Positions 1 to 10,913 of a stretch of 64,000 nt of DNA are shown here, piece after piece. Positions within the stretch are counted from its first letter, which is position 1, and each line of letters opens with the position of its first letter. The position numbers and the translations under genes are program-made. The DNA is from Macrosoma leucophasiata (lineage: Eukaryota; Arthropoda; Insecta; Lepidoptera; Hedylidae): assembly GCA_036365455.1 (NCBI GenBank), contig JAWQUS010000007.1, positions 17,686,001 through 17,750,000 on the forward strand, read 5' to 3'. The notes below the pieces were generated by a model. It was not told the DNA's origin, did no database searches, and saw only the letters and a list, made by a program, of their open reading frames with translations.

Positions 1-190
1 ACGCGTACTCTTACGCTCCCATGGTTTTTCCTAGAATTTTAATTTATCAATGATAAAAGAAAAATATGTGGCAGACAATTATTTGATATTTATGTACATA
101 TATTCACACCAAGTCCAACTTAGAAGCGCCAAATATCTTCTAACATACATCTTATGCCTCTTCTCATTCATCACTTTTCATGCATGCATG

Positions 191-371
191 CAGGGGCGGA
201 TCTACCTAAGGGCTTTTTGGGCTTCAGCCCAGGATGTAGATACAAGTCTCCCAAAACCCTTTAAAAATAATTCTTAAAGAAGTTTCCTGTAATGATAAAA
301 ACAATTGTAGTAACCCTTGAGCCCCCCAGAAGTATTAGCCCAGGGCCCCACAAAGTCACAATCCACCCCTG
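191..371. mobile_element. hAT-type MITE with perfect 8-bp target duplication
   Basis: The element starts CAGGGGCGGAT and ends with the imperfect reverse complement (ATCCACCCCTG). It is flanked on both sides by the same 8 bp, catgcatg (183-190 and 372-379). An 8-bp duplication and CAGGGG termini are typical of hAT elements. It is 181 bp long with no coding capacity. It lies downstream of the visible Acinus exons, probably inside the next Acinus intron. Confidence 0.8.
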
Positions 372-602
372 CATGCATGCCAATTCTGAAGTGTGATTAG
401 TAAGACAGACAGACAGTAAGTTCTGCACTCTTACAAGACTAGCAGTAAAATAATTATTTTAACAAAACTTTCATTTTTAAAAAAGTGGTTGTCACCTTTG
501 TAACACACAGCTCAGCTAACCAGATCATCAAAAAAGATGAAATTCCAACTGAAATATTTTACTGGGGCTATTTATTATATCATAAATGTTATGTATACAT
601 AC

Positions 603-3488
603 CAGTTCACCCCTTTCTCTTTTCAAATCTTGCTCTCGTAGCCAATCTTCGACTGTACCAGGTATTGTAGAAGTCTGTGCATTATCTTTGTCCTCATTTT
701 TTTTTGCCGAGTCAAAATCATCTTCTGTTGAAAAATCTACATGTAATGTTTTTGGGTTTGATACAGGCCATGTGACGCCATGTAATGCGTGTCTTGTTTC
801 CACTGCTTGGCTAAAAAAATAAAAAGTTTGAATTTCACAATCTTATAAATTACAAATGACAGATTAACCTAATTGTTCCTGTACTTATGTATTTCCTATA
901 AATAAGAAACTGGTTTGATTTTTGTTTAATAATTTTTATGCGTTTGGTATGTAGAATGTATTTGATAATTTGTATTTGACTAATGTGACTTCTTATTATC
1001 ATATAATGGATTAATTTTGTATTTTAATTATGAATTATTAATCTATTGAATGATTTTGATTAGTATTATTTAATTTGAGAATTTGCATAATTATTATTAT
1101 ATGATGACAGACAAGTTAATTAAATGTAGAAATTATGAATGTACTAGCTGTTGCCCGCGGCTTCGCCCGCGTGTATGTCGTTTTATGAATAACTAAGTAG
1201 CCTATGTTCTTTCTCAGTCAGCTCTATCTCTGTATCAAATTTCATTAAAATCGGTTCAGTCATTTGGACGTGAAAAAGTAACAGACACACAGACAGACAG
1301 AGTTTTTTTTGCATTTATAATATTATAAGTAGGGATTAATTGATATTATATACTAGAGCTAATTGATATCATTAAATTTTTAGAATTTGCATGCCAAATT
1401 GTATTTGGCATAGTATGTGAAACGATAAAACATTAATAATTAACTGTAATACCATACTTTAAGCAAATGAATATCTTCGAATCTTAGAAAGAACAATCAT
1501 AAAGTGTTTTTACAACATTATAGAAATTATATTTGCAGATATTCTCACATTCTGTCAAAGCTCTGGCTGAAAATTGTCTACCTGTGACCAAAGTAGCTGG
1601 AGAGCAACCAAAACATTGGATAAAAGAGGAAGTTGAGAGTATTATCTAAGTATAAGAAAAAATCTGCAAATATAATTTCTACAACAATAAAGTGTTTAAA
1701 ATAAATAAATGAGATCACTTACTCTTCTGTTTCATATTTAACAAAACATTTTGACTTAATCCTGTCTATCCAAAAGCCATTTTCTGCTATTCTGCCTGTC
1801 CTCTGCAATAGGTTCTTTAACTGTGGCAAAGTGAAGGGACGAACAAGATTTGTTATATACAAAATATTAGACTGTTTATGTCTCGGAGGACTTGGTGGTC
1901 TGGATATTATACTTTCATTTTCTTTGACAATAGATATTTTTCTTGCCGATGCAACATCTCTTACTTTAAAATTTTCCTTATCCCTCTCTCTGTCTTCATG
2001 TTCTTTTCTATTAATTTCTACATTTTCTGTGTTGTCTATGACAATCTTGGGCAACACAGGTCTTTCCATTTTTTCAATAACTTCAACTCTTTTATGTTTC
2101 TTCTCTTCTATCACTTCTTCAAACTCTGCAGGCATCACATCAGGTATAATTTCCTTCAGAACATCAGTAGATATTGTTAATGATTTTTGTGTTGAGAGTT
2201 TGGGACGGGTGCCCCATCTTCGTTTCCTGCCAGAGCTAGATGTTGACTGGCCATTGTGTATTGGTATTTCTTTTGGTATTTTAGGCGTTTCTGATGGAAG
2301 TTCTTTACTAGGTTTTTTATCGTACTTATTGGTTTCATCATTCTTTTGTTCTTTCGCTGATTCGGATGTTGCTGTTTCTTCTTTTTTGTTCTCTACCGTG
2401 TCAGAGCCCTCTACAACATCATTTTTATTAGTAGAAATTGCAACCTCACTTTGCAGTGATGTTGTTGTCTCTGAAACACTTTTTTCAGATTTGTCTTCAA
2501 CTGTACTTACCTTACTAGACTCTGTTCCTGATTCATCCTTTGATTCATCCAACTGTGTCTCATTCATGGATAAGACTGAAGATTCACATCTGCTCTCATC
2601 TGCGTGTATTTCAAGAATTTCCGATTTTTCAATTGATGCACTCCTCTTACGTGTTGGACTCTTTTGTTCAATAGTATTGGATTCATCCTGGGCCTCCGCC
2701 TCTGGTTTTGGTGAAGCAACAGTAGTATCAGCATCGGAAGTTTTGTCTTGTGATTTAGAATCTCTGGTGTCTTTCTTATCCTCAGTTATTTCCTCATCAT
2801 TTTGGCTATTATCCGCATTACCATCTGCATTACTTTGAGACTTTTCACTGTCTTCTGTTTTAACTTCCTCATTAGTAGTTGACATAGGAGTATCGTCTGT
2901 AGCCTGTTCCTCAGTTGTTTCTGTGCTTTGACTTACTTGGTTGTCTGATTTTTGAGAATCAGCTTTATCCTCAGATTCCCCTTCTGCCTCGTCTCCTTGA
3001 CTATCTTGCTTATCTGAACTGTCTCTCGAATCCATATTCGAACGTTTGGAACGGTGTTTGGATTTCTTTTTTTCATCACTTTCAACACTTGGTGTATCAC
3101 TGGAACTAGTGGCACGCGAATGCTTCCTTTTGCTACGCGGGGATCTGTCCACTCTTTCCGGTGTTGATGGTGGACGAGTCAAACATATTTTTAGCTTTTG
3201 TATCTCACCGACGTCTCCTGATCCCTCGGTAGCCTTGACTTGCCATACTTGCTCTTGTGATTCCTCTGGGCTAGGTTCTTTTTCCACTGGCGGGGGATTT
3301 GTCTCAGGTTTAGGTACCTCCTCCTCCGGGACTTTTGGAGGAGAGCTTTCTTCGGGAGACTCGTTATCAGATGATGTAGAATGCTTTCTACGTCTAGTTC
3401 TTGTACGTTTCACTTTTTCAACCTTATCCTTCTTTTCAGGGGAAGATTTACCCTTTTTGCTAGCGGTACGCTCACTCTTACGACGCAT
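603..3488 (-). CDS. Acn: Acinus (apoptotic chromatin condensation inducer), partial
   Basis: Two coding exons are visible: 1723-3488 and 603-810. The donor at 1717-1722 reads GTAAGT on the minus strand and the acceptor AG is at 811-812. The joined frame reads across the junction (...YETED-QAVETRHALHG...). The long first exon is low-complexity, rich in Ser, Glu, Lys and Asp, beginning MRRKSERTASKKG. It ends in an RRM (ILYITNL, then GFWIDRIKSKCFVKYE) that continues in exon 2 through ALHGVTWPVSNPKTLHVDF. This RRM with its GVxWPxSNPKxLxVD ending is characteristic of Acinus, which acts in the nucleus with RNPS1 and SAP18 (ASAP complex, associated with the exon junction complex). Exon 2 ends in phase 0 at a GTATGT donor (597-602), so the C-terminal RNPS1/SAP18-binding part lies beyond the left edge. 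The frame stays open to 3545, but the Met at 3488 follows a splice-acceptor-like sequence and is the better start. No SAP domain is visible; a longer isoform could add one upstream. Confidence 0.9.
811..1722 (-). other. Acinus intron
   Basis: This is the 912-bp intron between the two visible Acinus coding exons. It is AT-rich and contains one dispersed lepidopteran repeat (1142-1336). I see no other gene in it. A pair of related 35-40 bp stretches at about 1520-1660 (tataatttctacaac and similar) lies near its left half. Confidence 0.7.
1142..1336. repeat. Common lepidopteran dispersed repeat (LINE/SINE tail type)
   Basis: The stretch starts tactagctgttgcccgcgg and ends with an AT-rich run (ataatattataagtaggg). 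It contains the phrase aaaatcggttcagtcatttgg. This layout recurs across lepidopteran genomes; related pieces occur here at 26920-27225 and 46800-46930. Family assignment (RTE-like tail or SINE) is from memory of the pattern only. Confidence 0.6.
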
Positions 3489-3497
3489 CCTTACCTG
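3489..3497 (-). other. Abutting splice acceptor and donor (AG|GTAAGG) before Acinus ATG
   Basis: On the minus strand the sequence reads TTTCAG|GTAAGG followed directly by the Acinus ATG. A 5' UTR exon could splice to this AG. The regenerated GTAAGG makes it look like a recursive (zero-length exon) splice site. Only the sequence match is seen; use is inferred. Confidence 0.45.
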
Positions 3498-3696
3498 AAA
3501 TGTTTTGCGACTTTTATTATAGAGTTTTAGCAACAAATAATCCACAAATTATAATTTCAAGCAATATTACTTCTCACAAACGTTTCTCTCAAACTAAAAA
3601 TCGATGTAATCTCCTACAAATAAAACGCACGAGTTCAGGGAAGCTACAAAAAGTCAGCCATTTTAAATTTATACCACTTTTTTTTAATTTGTTTTA

Positions 3697-3984
3697 CGGC
3701 CACGGATTCAAGTCCTTAACAGCCAATCTTCAGTTATTTTTATCTTCATTTCATAAATATGATAATAAATATCCATATGGAAGATGACGACGATTGGATG
3801 CTTCCATGTGGAATATGATGAGATGGCTCCAGTGAAGTGATGGGGACTTTACTAGCAGATTTTACGAAGTTTTGGAGGCAACATGAAAAATCACTTTTCA
3901 CTTCATGATATCAATTTCCTACACTCGTGGACGTTATCGAATGTTTTATGATAAAAATCCCACCATTTTTATACATAAAAACGC
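3697..3984. repeat. Copy 1 of a 290-bp duplicated segment upstream of Acinus
   Basis: This segment is present in inverted orientation at 27553-27842, with roughly nine bases in ten matching by eye. Matching phrases include cttccatatggatat and the complement of ttggctgttaagg. A more diverged, same-orientation relative is at about 48340-48660. The inner edge lies about 200 bp upstream of the Acinus ATG, so the duplicated piece is promoter-proximal. It may be a mobile repeat or a duplicated promoter segment. Confidence 0.75.
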
Positions 3985-4140
3985 GACTATACACAAATTT
4001 CGAAAATAATATCACGCAGCGACACAGCTCTTTTCCGCGTTCCCGCCAAAACTCCTAAATTTATACCAATTTATACTAGTTTTGTTGCAATAGTCATAGT
4101 CTATCGATAGTATTGTGAACTATCGTGACCTCGAAAAACA

Positions 4141-4198
4141 GCAATACTATCGATACTATCGATAGTATCGATACTATCGGTAGTATCGATAGTATTGC
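4141..4198. repeat. 58-bp palindrome built of TATCGATA units
   Basis: The sequence gcaatactatcgata...tatcgatagtattgc is its own reverse complement except for one mismatched pair. TATCGATA is the known insect DRE core (bound by DREF) and overlaps BEAF-32-type CGATA sites. Further TATCGATA copies lie at about 4103 and in the adjacent hairpin. It lies 650-710 bp upstream of the Acinus ATG. Binding is an inference. Confidence 0.75.
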
Positions 4199-4227
4199 AG
4201 TATGGCGATATTTTCGATAGTACTATC

Positions 4228-4306
4228 GCGCTGTCGACTATTTGTCGAGGTTAACTATCGATAGATGCGCTATCGATAGTTAACCTCGACAAATAGTCGA
4301 TAGCGC
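4228..4306. repeat. 37-bp inverted repeat with 5-nt spacer
   Basis: The arms are 4228-4264 and 4270-4306, separated by atgcg, with a single mismatch between them. Each arm carries TATCGATA and gttaac. The structure could extrude as a cruciform or be the fused ends of a foldback element. Confidence 0.85.
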
Positions 4307-4326
4307 GCAACACTTATTTATACCAC

Positions 4327-4332
<6 letters not shown>

Positions 4333-4367
<35 letters not shown>

Positions 4368-4591
4368 CATAAAATACGCTTACACTCACAGCCCCACAGC
4401 AGATATAAACCTGTGTCGTGGGTGCCGTTGTACACAAACACCCAGACCCGAAACAAATATCTGTAGGCCATACAAATATTTGTCCCGGTGCGGGGATCGA
4501 ACCCGCGACCCTTCGAATCAAACGGTCATCTCACACGACTCGACTAACCGGGTCGTCGTAAATATATATGTATTATCTATGATTGTCTATG
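4333..4591 (-). mobile_element. tRNA-derived SINE with (TA)n tail and 10-bp target duplication
   Basis: On the minus strand a tRNA-like head (A-box-like ggttagtcgagtcgtg, B box GGTTCGATCCCC at about 4494-4510) is followed by a body and a (TA)n tail at 4333-4361. The direct repeat ccacagacta flanks it at 4323-4332 and 4592-4601. Head, tail and duplication together make a retroposed SINE likely. Confidence 0.75.
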
Positions 4592-4630
4592 CCACAGACT
4601 AACAAAGAGAATATAATGCAGACCTTAGAC

Positions 4631-4941
4631 CAGTGATTCCCAAAGTGGTCTATATCGACCCCTGGGGGTCTATGACAACCTAAAAGGGGTCTGCGTCAGC
4701 GAAACAAAAATTTGGGGGTCCACGATAATGGATCTCAACACATACACTGATAGTACCAATTTACTTACATCATACCAGTGATTCCCAAAGTGGTCCATGG
4801 GAGACTCGATGGGGGTCTACGTAGGTGTGAATAAATAATGAAAATATGGGAATGTGACATAAATGTAGCAAGGACGGGGGTCCACAGAAACCAGAAAAAA
4901 TTGTAAAGGATCTACAAGAAAAAATTGTTTGGGAACCTCTG
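4631..4941. mobile_element. hAT (Charlie-like) MITE with a doubled left terminus
   Basis: The element starts cagtgattcccaaagtgg and ends ttgtttgggaacctctg. A perfect 8-bp duplication ccttagac flanks it (4623-4630, 4942-4949). The same terminal sequence occurs again inside at 4776. A fragment of this family is also at 46693-46790. Confidence 0.8.
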
Positions 4942-6859
4942 CCTTAGACTAAGTACCTATAGACGTAGCCATGTTCGCCATTTGCTTTGTGGAAGTGAGA
5001 CAGTTATATACAAAGAACATAAGAAAGTTGAAATAGAGTATCGTATCTTTTGTCCCTTACGGCGTGCCGGTTTTTGCTTGGCGAACTTCGTAAGTGACAG
5101 CAAAAGTTAGCCAAACAAATATCTGTCATCGCAATTTACAGAGTTAATACACATGAAGAAGGCACATTCTACTATAGAAACAGTAGATATACAATAATGG
5201 GTAAAATCGACACATGTCTTGACAAAAACAGTTTTGACTCTTTCTAACTAACCAGTAGCTCCCTATGCAAAAAGAGACACAAGATGGATAAATTTATAAA
5301 TGGAGAGTATAAATTTTGGAAATGATTTGATGTGACGTCATACTTATGCCTTCGCGTGACGGTCGGCGCCGTTGTATGCGCCCGATTTGTGGTACATCTG
5401 TTGTCAAACAAACAGGTGCTCAGAATAGTTTTGCTGTTTTCTTGACTGATTATGCTCTCGTATTGTTTAAAACAGAGTGGTGCACGGAAAAACGAAAATA
5501 ATCTTGGATTGAACTTTGTGAGGTTATGTACAAATTTTCACGGATTGTGTCGTAATCGGTGGGATTTGGAAATGCAGTGTTATATAGTGATATGTTTTAT
5601 TAAGAGTTTTGAAGACCTGTGTAAGTTTCGGTTGACTTAAACGACTTTTAATGCTATTCATTCTTTTCTAAAAATAGCATTTTTATACAGTGATGTACGA
5701 ATACTAACCTGACTTATCAAAGTATCGATATAAAATTATTTTTCATATCAATTTAAATGATGTAATATTATGTTGTATTAGCATTATAGTCGATAGAATT
5801 TCTTGTTTGTTAATAAAATATCGAAGAAGAAATTGATGTAAATTAAATAATTTTTGTTTTCTCCTTTTTTGCACCCATAGTACACGGATTTTTTTCAGAG
5901 ATTGTTAGAGTGTAAGTATAAGCACAACATAACACAGTTTTTTTTTTATTACATGTAGTGACAAACGGGTATCAGTTTACATTGGTAAGTAATAATAGCC
6001 TATCAGTTTACACGAAACCAGAACTTTTAAATCTAAATGCGTTGCAACTCCTAAGGCCTAAGATATTACGCATCTGTGCTGGAAATCACAGGTCCTGATC
6101 TGTGTCACTAACTTCTACATGCATATCATCTGAAAATTGAAGCAGGTTCCATTTCTATTCAATTACTCATATCATTAACATACCTAGAGCCGTTCCTGCT
6201 ACTTTTTAAATATTGTTTAAAGGTATAGGAATAAAGAAAAAATAAAAAAAAGATCCTGTTGCACTCACGCCAAACACGTAGTTAAAAGATCTTTCGAGAA
6301 TGCTCATTAATCTAATGTGTTTATTGGCATTTAACTTGACCGAAGCGTCAATTCAAGTCAAGATCAAGCATGCTACTCAAATTAACTAAACATAATGATT
6401 TAAATTTGGAATACTTAGCAACAATAATTTACAGAGATGCATTCCAAGGAGCTGGTCAGCATAAGACTCACATTTGAAGGCTGATATAGAAAATCCTACT
6501 GAAATTCAACATTACTATAATTTGCAATTTTTAGCTCTAGTTCTGGATGAGAACCTTTCGCAAGCTGCTGGTAATCAATGGGATCATTTGAATGAATAAA
6601 TTTATTTAGTTGCTATAAAAGTATAGTAGGAACATAAGATCTTCAGTATATAATATAGCTTTCTTTTTTATTTCAGCATTTAATTTGTCGAGTGCGTCGA
6701 CGTCTTTTACACTTACCTTCTTTATTAGTATTTTTTTTTGTTGTTACATATCGAAACCACATAAGCTATTTCAATCAAATATTATTCTCATTTAAGTGAA
6801 TGTAATTTTTATGAGTAATAAAGATTCCTTAAACCGAATTTGCATGCAAATTACAGGAT
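4942..6859. other. Intergenic stretch, no gene seen
   Basis: No coding region is supported. The 62-codon plus-strand frame at 5452-5640 has no recognisable features. A perfect TGACGTCA (CRE/ATF type) is at 5333-5340 in a locally GC-richer stretch (5330-5460), and a TATCGATA occurs near 5712. A degraded copy of the dispersed repeat containing gaggcctaaggtgtt lies at about 5995-6105. Confidence 0.6.
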
Positions 6860-6869
6860 ACATTTTATT

Positions 6870-9411
6870 CATCATCATCATCATCATATCAGCCATAAGA
6901 CGTCCACTGCTGAACATAGGCCTCCCCCAAGGACCTCCATGCCGACCGATCGGAAGCGACGTGCATCCAGCGGGTACCTGCAGCCTTGATCAGGTCGTCG
7001 GTCCATCTTGCAGGTGGACGTCCTACGCTGCGTTTGCCGATACGTGGTCTCCACTCGAGAACCTTTCTGCCCCAGCGGCTATCGGTTCTCCGAGCTATGT
7101 GCCCTGCCCATTGCCACTTCAGCTTGGAAATCTGCTTGGCTATGTCAGCGACTTTCGTTCGCCTACGGATCTCCTCATTTCTGATTCGATCCAGTAGGGA
7201 AACGCCGAGCATAGCCCTTTCCATTGACCGCTGAGTGACTTGGAGCTTTCGTACGAGACCCATAGTGAGAGACCACGTCTCGGCACCGTAGGTCATCACC
7301 GGTAAAACGCACTGGTTAAAGACTTTCGTCTTCAAGGACTGCGGGATGTTAGACGAGAAAACGCTCCTTAACTTCCCGAACGCTGCCCAGCCGAGTTGGA
7401 TTCGGCGAATGACCTCTTTCTCGAAGTTCGACCTGCCTAGTTGTATGGTTTGTCCTAAATAGACGTAGTCGTCGACAACTTTGAGCATCGAGTTCCCAAC
7501 GGACACTGGAGTGGGCGATACAAGGTTATTGAACATGACCTTGGTCTTATCCATGTTCATTTTAAGGCCCACTCTTTGGGACACTCGATTGAGGTCTTCG
7601 AGCATTGTGCTGAGATCTTCCAGCGACTCTGCCATGACTATAATATCGTCGGCAAACCGAAGGTGAGTGATGTATTCGCCGTTAATATTGATGCCTAGTC
7701 CTTGCCATTCCAGGAGCTTGAAGGCGTCTTCCATTGCATTGGTGAAGAGCAGAGGTGAGATGACATCTCCCTGTCTTACTCCCCTCTGCAAAGGAATCGC
7801 CTTCGTGCATTGGTCCTGTACTCGGACTGACTTGGTGGCGTTTTTATACAGACACTTCAACACTTCGATATACCGATAGTCAATGTGGCAACGCTGTAAA
7901 GACTGCAGCACAGCCCATGTTTCAACCGAATCAAAGGCTTTCTCATAGTCCACGAACGCTAAGCATAATGGCCGGTTATACTCCTCGGACTTCTGTGTAA
8001 CCTGCCGCAGCGTGTGTATGTGGTCTATGGTACTATAGCCTTTTCGGAAACCGGCTTGTTCGGGAGGCTGGAAGTCATCAAACCTGCGAGCGAGACGGTT
8101 CGTGATCACCCTCGAAAACAGCTAGTAGACATGGCTCAGAAGCCTATCACCTTTTTTGAAGAAAAGCACCACCACGCCTCTCTTCCATGCTTCTGGCGTA
8201 GTACCTTCGAATAGGACGGAATTAAAGAGCTTCTGAAGGACTTTCAGTAACGGTGATCCACCCGCTTGCAGAAGCTCTGTAGTGATTCCGTCCTCTCCAG
8301 GCGCCTTGTTGTTCTTAAGCTGTTTGAGGGCCATCCTAATCTCGTACAGGCTGATGTCCGGGATATCTTCAGTATAGTGTCGGGTTAATTTGGCTCTCGG
8401 GTCTCTAACCAAATCAGAGGCAGGTTGTGCGACCGAGGTATATAACTGCCCATAGAACCTCTCGATCTCCCGCAATACCTCAGGCTTAGTCGACGCTAAA
8501 CTGCCGTCCTCTGTCTTCAGCTGCATCAGCCGGCTCTGTCCAATAGACAGATCCCTTGCAAACACTTTGGAGCCCTTGTTTCTCTCTATCGTTTCCTCAA
8601 CACATTTTGTGTTGAAGGATCTGATATCGTGCCGCAAGGACTGTTGGATCTGTCTATTAAGTTGCCGGTATTTTTCAGCTTCATCAGAGGTCTGCAGTGT
8701 CATTGAGCGTCATTCTGCCATAAGGTTGAGGGTTTGATCGGTTAGTTTTTGAGGTCTATTTCGTCGGCGAGTTTTAAAGTATTTATACCCCACCGACTGG
8801 ACAGTTTCTACCAACCTGTCATTCATATCGTCCACTGAGATGCAATCCTCCAGGCAAGCAAAGCGATTTTTCAATTCGAGCTGAAAGCTCTAGGGGTTTT
8901 GTATGTGAGAAATAGTAGGTCGGAGCGTAGACTTCATTAGACGAGATCTTTCGATCTTGATGTTTAAATTCAATGTGCCCCTAACCCTACGGACTTCAGA
9001 TAGACCTAAGATGTCCCAGTGCAACTTGTTCAATTCTTCTTCCAGCTCAGCAATTTTCTCGTCTGTCCTTAATGTGCGTGTATTGTATGTTACCAGTGAT
9101 AACCTACGTCGGTTTTCCGTTGTGCATGCCGAAGTCGTTTGACGGAAGCGACTCACCCGGAGATTCTTAGCACCCCTGGCTCCAGAGCTCGACCAGCGCC
9201 CGTCTACGCCGGTTTTGCTCCTGGAGCCGCCGGGCACTTGGGGCCTTTTCCTCGTCTGCATTTCCATCTTAGGGGGGTTTAGACCATAACCCGCCACGCT
9301 GGTCCAGTGCGTGTTGGCAGGTCGCCAGAGCCTCGTTTGTTGTGTAGCAGGGTGCACCACGTGCAGGTGAGGTTGGCTTGGGTCTCGATGGTGTTGGTTG
9401 AGACCCCTTAC
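6870..9411 (-). mobile_element. RTE-clade LINE, defective, with 10-bp target duplication
   Basis: A minus-strand non-LTR retrotransposon. Its 3' end (left) carries the (ATG)n tail typical of RTE elements. The direct repeat acattttatt flanks it at 6860-6869 and 9412-9421, which fixes both ends. The remaining coding region is described in the overlapping pseudogene entry. At 2.5 kb it is shorter than a full RTE because most of the endonuclease is gone. Confidence 0.88.
6889..9360 (-). pseudogene. RTE endonuclease-reverse transcriptase, broken
   Basis: Three pieces are readable on the minus strand. At 8890-9360 the frame reaches the start of the AP-endonuclease domain (LSLVTYNTRTLRTDEKIAEL, then LGLSEVRR) and breaks off, so nearly all of the endonuclease is deleted. 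At 8122-8703 is the linker and RT start (KNNKAPGEDGITTELL, VVLFFKKGDR). At 6889-8109 is the RT core: QAGFRKGYSTIDHI, FVDYEKAFDSV (motif A), GVRQGDVISPLLF (motif B), LRFADDIIVMAE (motif C), then the C-terminal WAGHIARR and GRPPARWTDD motifs. Between the last two pieces the frame is unchanged but carries an in-frame TAG, and an expected short stretch after FFKKGD is missing. It cannot make an active protein. Confidence 0.88.
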
Positions 9412-9880
9412 ACATTTTATTACTACATCATAATTATTACAACTATACTCAACTCTAATTTAGTGAGTGGATTTTACTAAAACTAAGCATACATACTTTA
9501 AAAGAATAAGAATTCGTGTTGATAAAATATCGATATTAACCGCACATGTATTAGAATATGATATCGATATTTATTAAAACAACCCTATGAAAGGCGGCCA
9601 TTATAATCGCCCAAATTTTAGTAGGCAATCACGCCAATTCTGTAGGTATTTCTACTCCATGTATATAGCTCAAATAGATAACCTATCGTATACGCATTTA
9701 TTTATTGTTTTCGACGTATACCGGCGATTATTAATAAGTTTTTGGGTATTTATGAGAAAAAGATTCAATTAGTTAAGTGATAAGGTGTGCAGTAAAATAG
9801 GAGGTTGCAGTATTTTACCCTGTATAAACCGTACAGAAACGAGGCCTTCAAACGACATCACTTTTCATTCGTAAGTAAAC

Positions 9881-9920
9881 AGACATACATTATTTACTTA
9901 TAAGTAAATAATGTATGTCT
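9881..9920. repeat. Perfect 40-bp palindrome without spacer
   Basis: The first 20 bases (agacatac...tactta) are followed immediately by their exact reverse complement. The palindrome stops abruptly at both ends. There is no gene nearby. Confidence 0.95.
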
Positions 9921-10204
9921 ATTGAACAAAATACACGTTGAAGCATATAACTCTTGATTATCAATTCAAAATAAGCACATTTCTCATTAAATTATTGATT
10001 TTCATTCAACGAAATCTCACATACTTATTTTGGTGTGTTGCTATAAATTTACTTTTATATTCTTCCTAATTTCGAAGACATATAAGTTTTTCTTCTAACA
10101 CTGTTAGAATTGACAATAAGCCATAACAAAATATTAAGTGGCTTTGGTAATTCTTTCCAAGATGGTGTAGATTAATGAATATTGTTATTATAGACAAAAA
10201 TGGG

Positions 10205-10292
10205 AAATAAATATTTGACTTCGGGCAGGTATCGAACCTGCAACCTCAGGATAATCAGTCCAGCCGCTTTACCTCTAAGCTACAAAGGTCCC
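10205..10292 (-). repeat. tRNA-like sequence (tRNA pseudogene or SINE head)
   Basis: The minus strand reads gggacctttgtagc, an A-box-like tagcttagaggtaaagc, and a good T-arm (GCAGG-TTCGATA-CCTGC). The acceptor-stem halves do not pair, so this is a tRNA-derived relic and not a functional tRNA. Confidence 0.6.
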
Positions 10293-10328
10293 ACACCAAT
10301 GCGTCAAACTCTGCCTTCCCTTTTTTTA

Positions 10329-10445
10329 TTTTTAACCGACTGAGGGTGGGTGAACGACCAGGTTTGTCAGGATCGGGATATCTGGCGCTCTACACTCTCT
10401 GCCTACCCCGTTAGGGACCTGGCGTGAAGATACACACACATGCAT
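10329..10445 (+). repeat. LINE 3' tail fragment
   Basis: The phrase ctctctgcctaccccgttagggacctgg followed by cgtgaagataca matches the tail of the truncated LINE at 50884-51290 almost exactly. It is a short, non-coding piece of that family. Confidence 0.7.
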
Positions 10446-10913
10446 GAGGATACACTGCATTTAAATAGAGATCTAGAGATCTCAATGTTTAAAAAGTTAT
10501 CTATAGGCTGCAGTTTTCATTTACTCTGTCCATGTTTACTCATTTACCACTTATCGATGTGAACTTATTGATCATTGTTTGCCGGTGTATGTTGCTTGCT
10601 TTTAATGTTTTAAGGGCTAGCATTTAAAATGGTCGAGACCCTTCTGAACTTAGTATTTCCGTTCATTCCACGGAAGTACTAACATTCCCACATTCTGACA
10701 TTTCATGACATGACACTAACATTATAATTGTATAATGATTTATGTTTTGATATTTATAATTTGAATAATAAAGCGATAATCACACTGAAACTCTTAGTTT
10801 TATTTAACTATTACTTACACGCAAAGATTGAATGCCTTACCCGATACAGCAATCGTTCTGATAAACTAACTATAAGATCGCGGCCAAAGAAATAATACCC
10901 TGATGATGTTCTA

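Noticed and set aside
1831..2838. A 335-codon plus-strand frame opposite Acinus
   Set aside because: It is the complement of the Ser/Glu/Asp-rich Acinus exon, giving Ser/Leu/Phe-rich nonsense; no domain is present.
5452..5640. A 62-codon frame near a TGACGTCA site as a small gene
   Set aside because: No recognisable domain, signal or splice context; its length is expected by chance.
10205..10292. A functional tRNA gene on the minus strand
   Set aside because: A good T-arm is present but the acceptor-stem halves do not pair; it fits a tRNA-derived relic.
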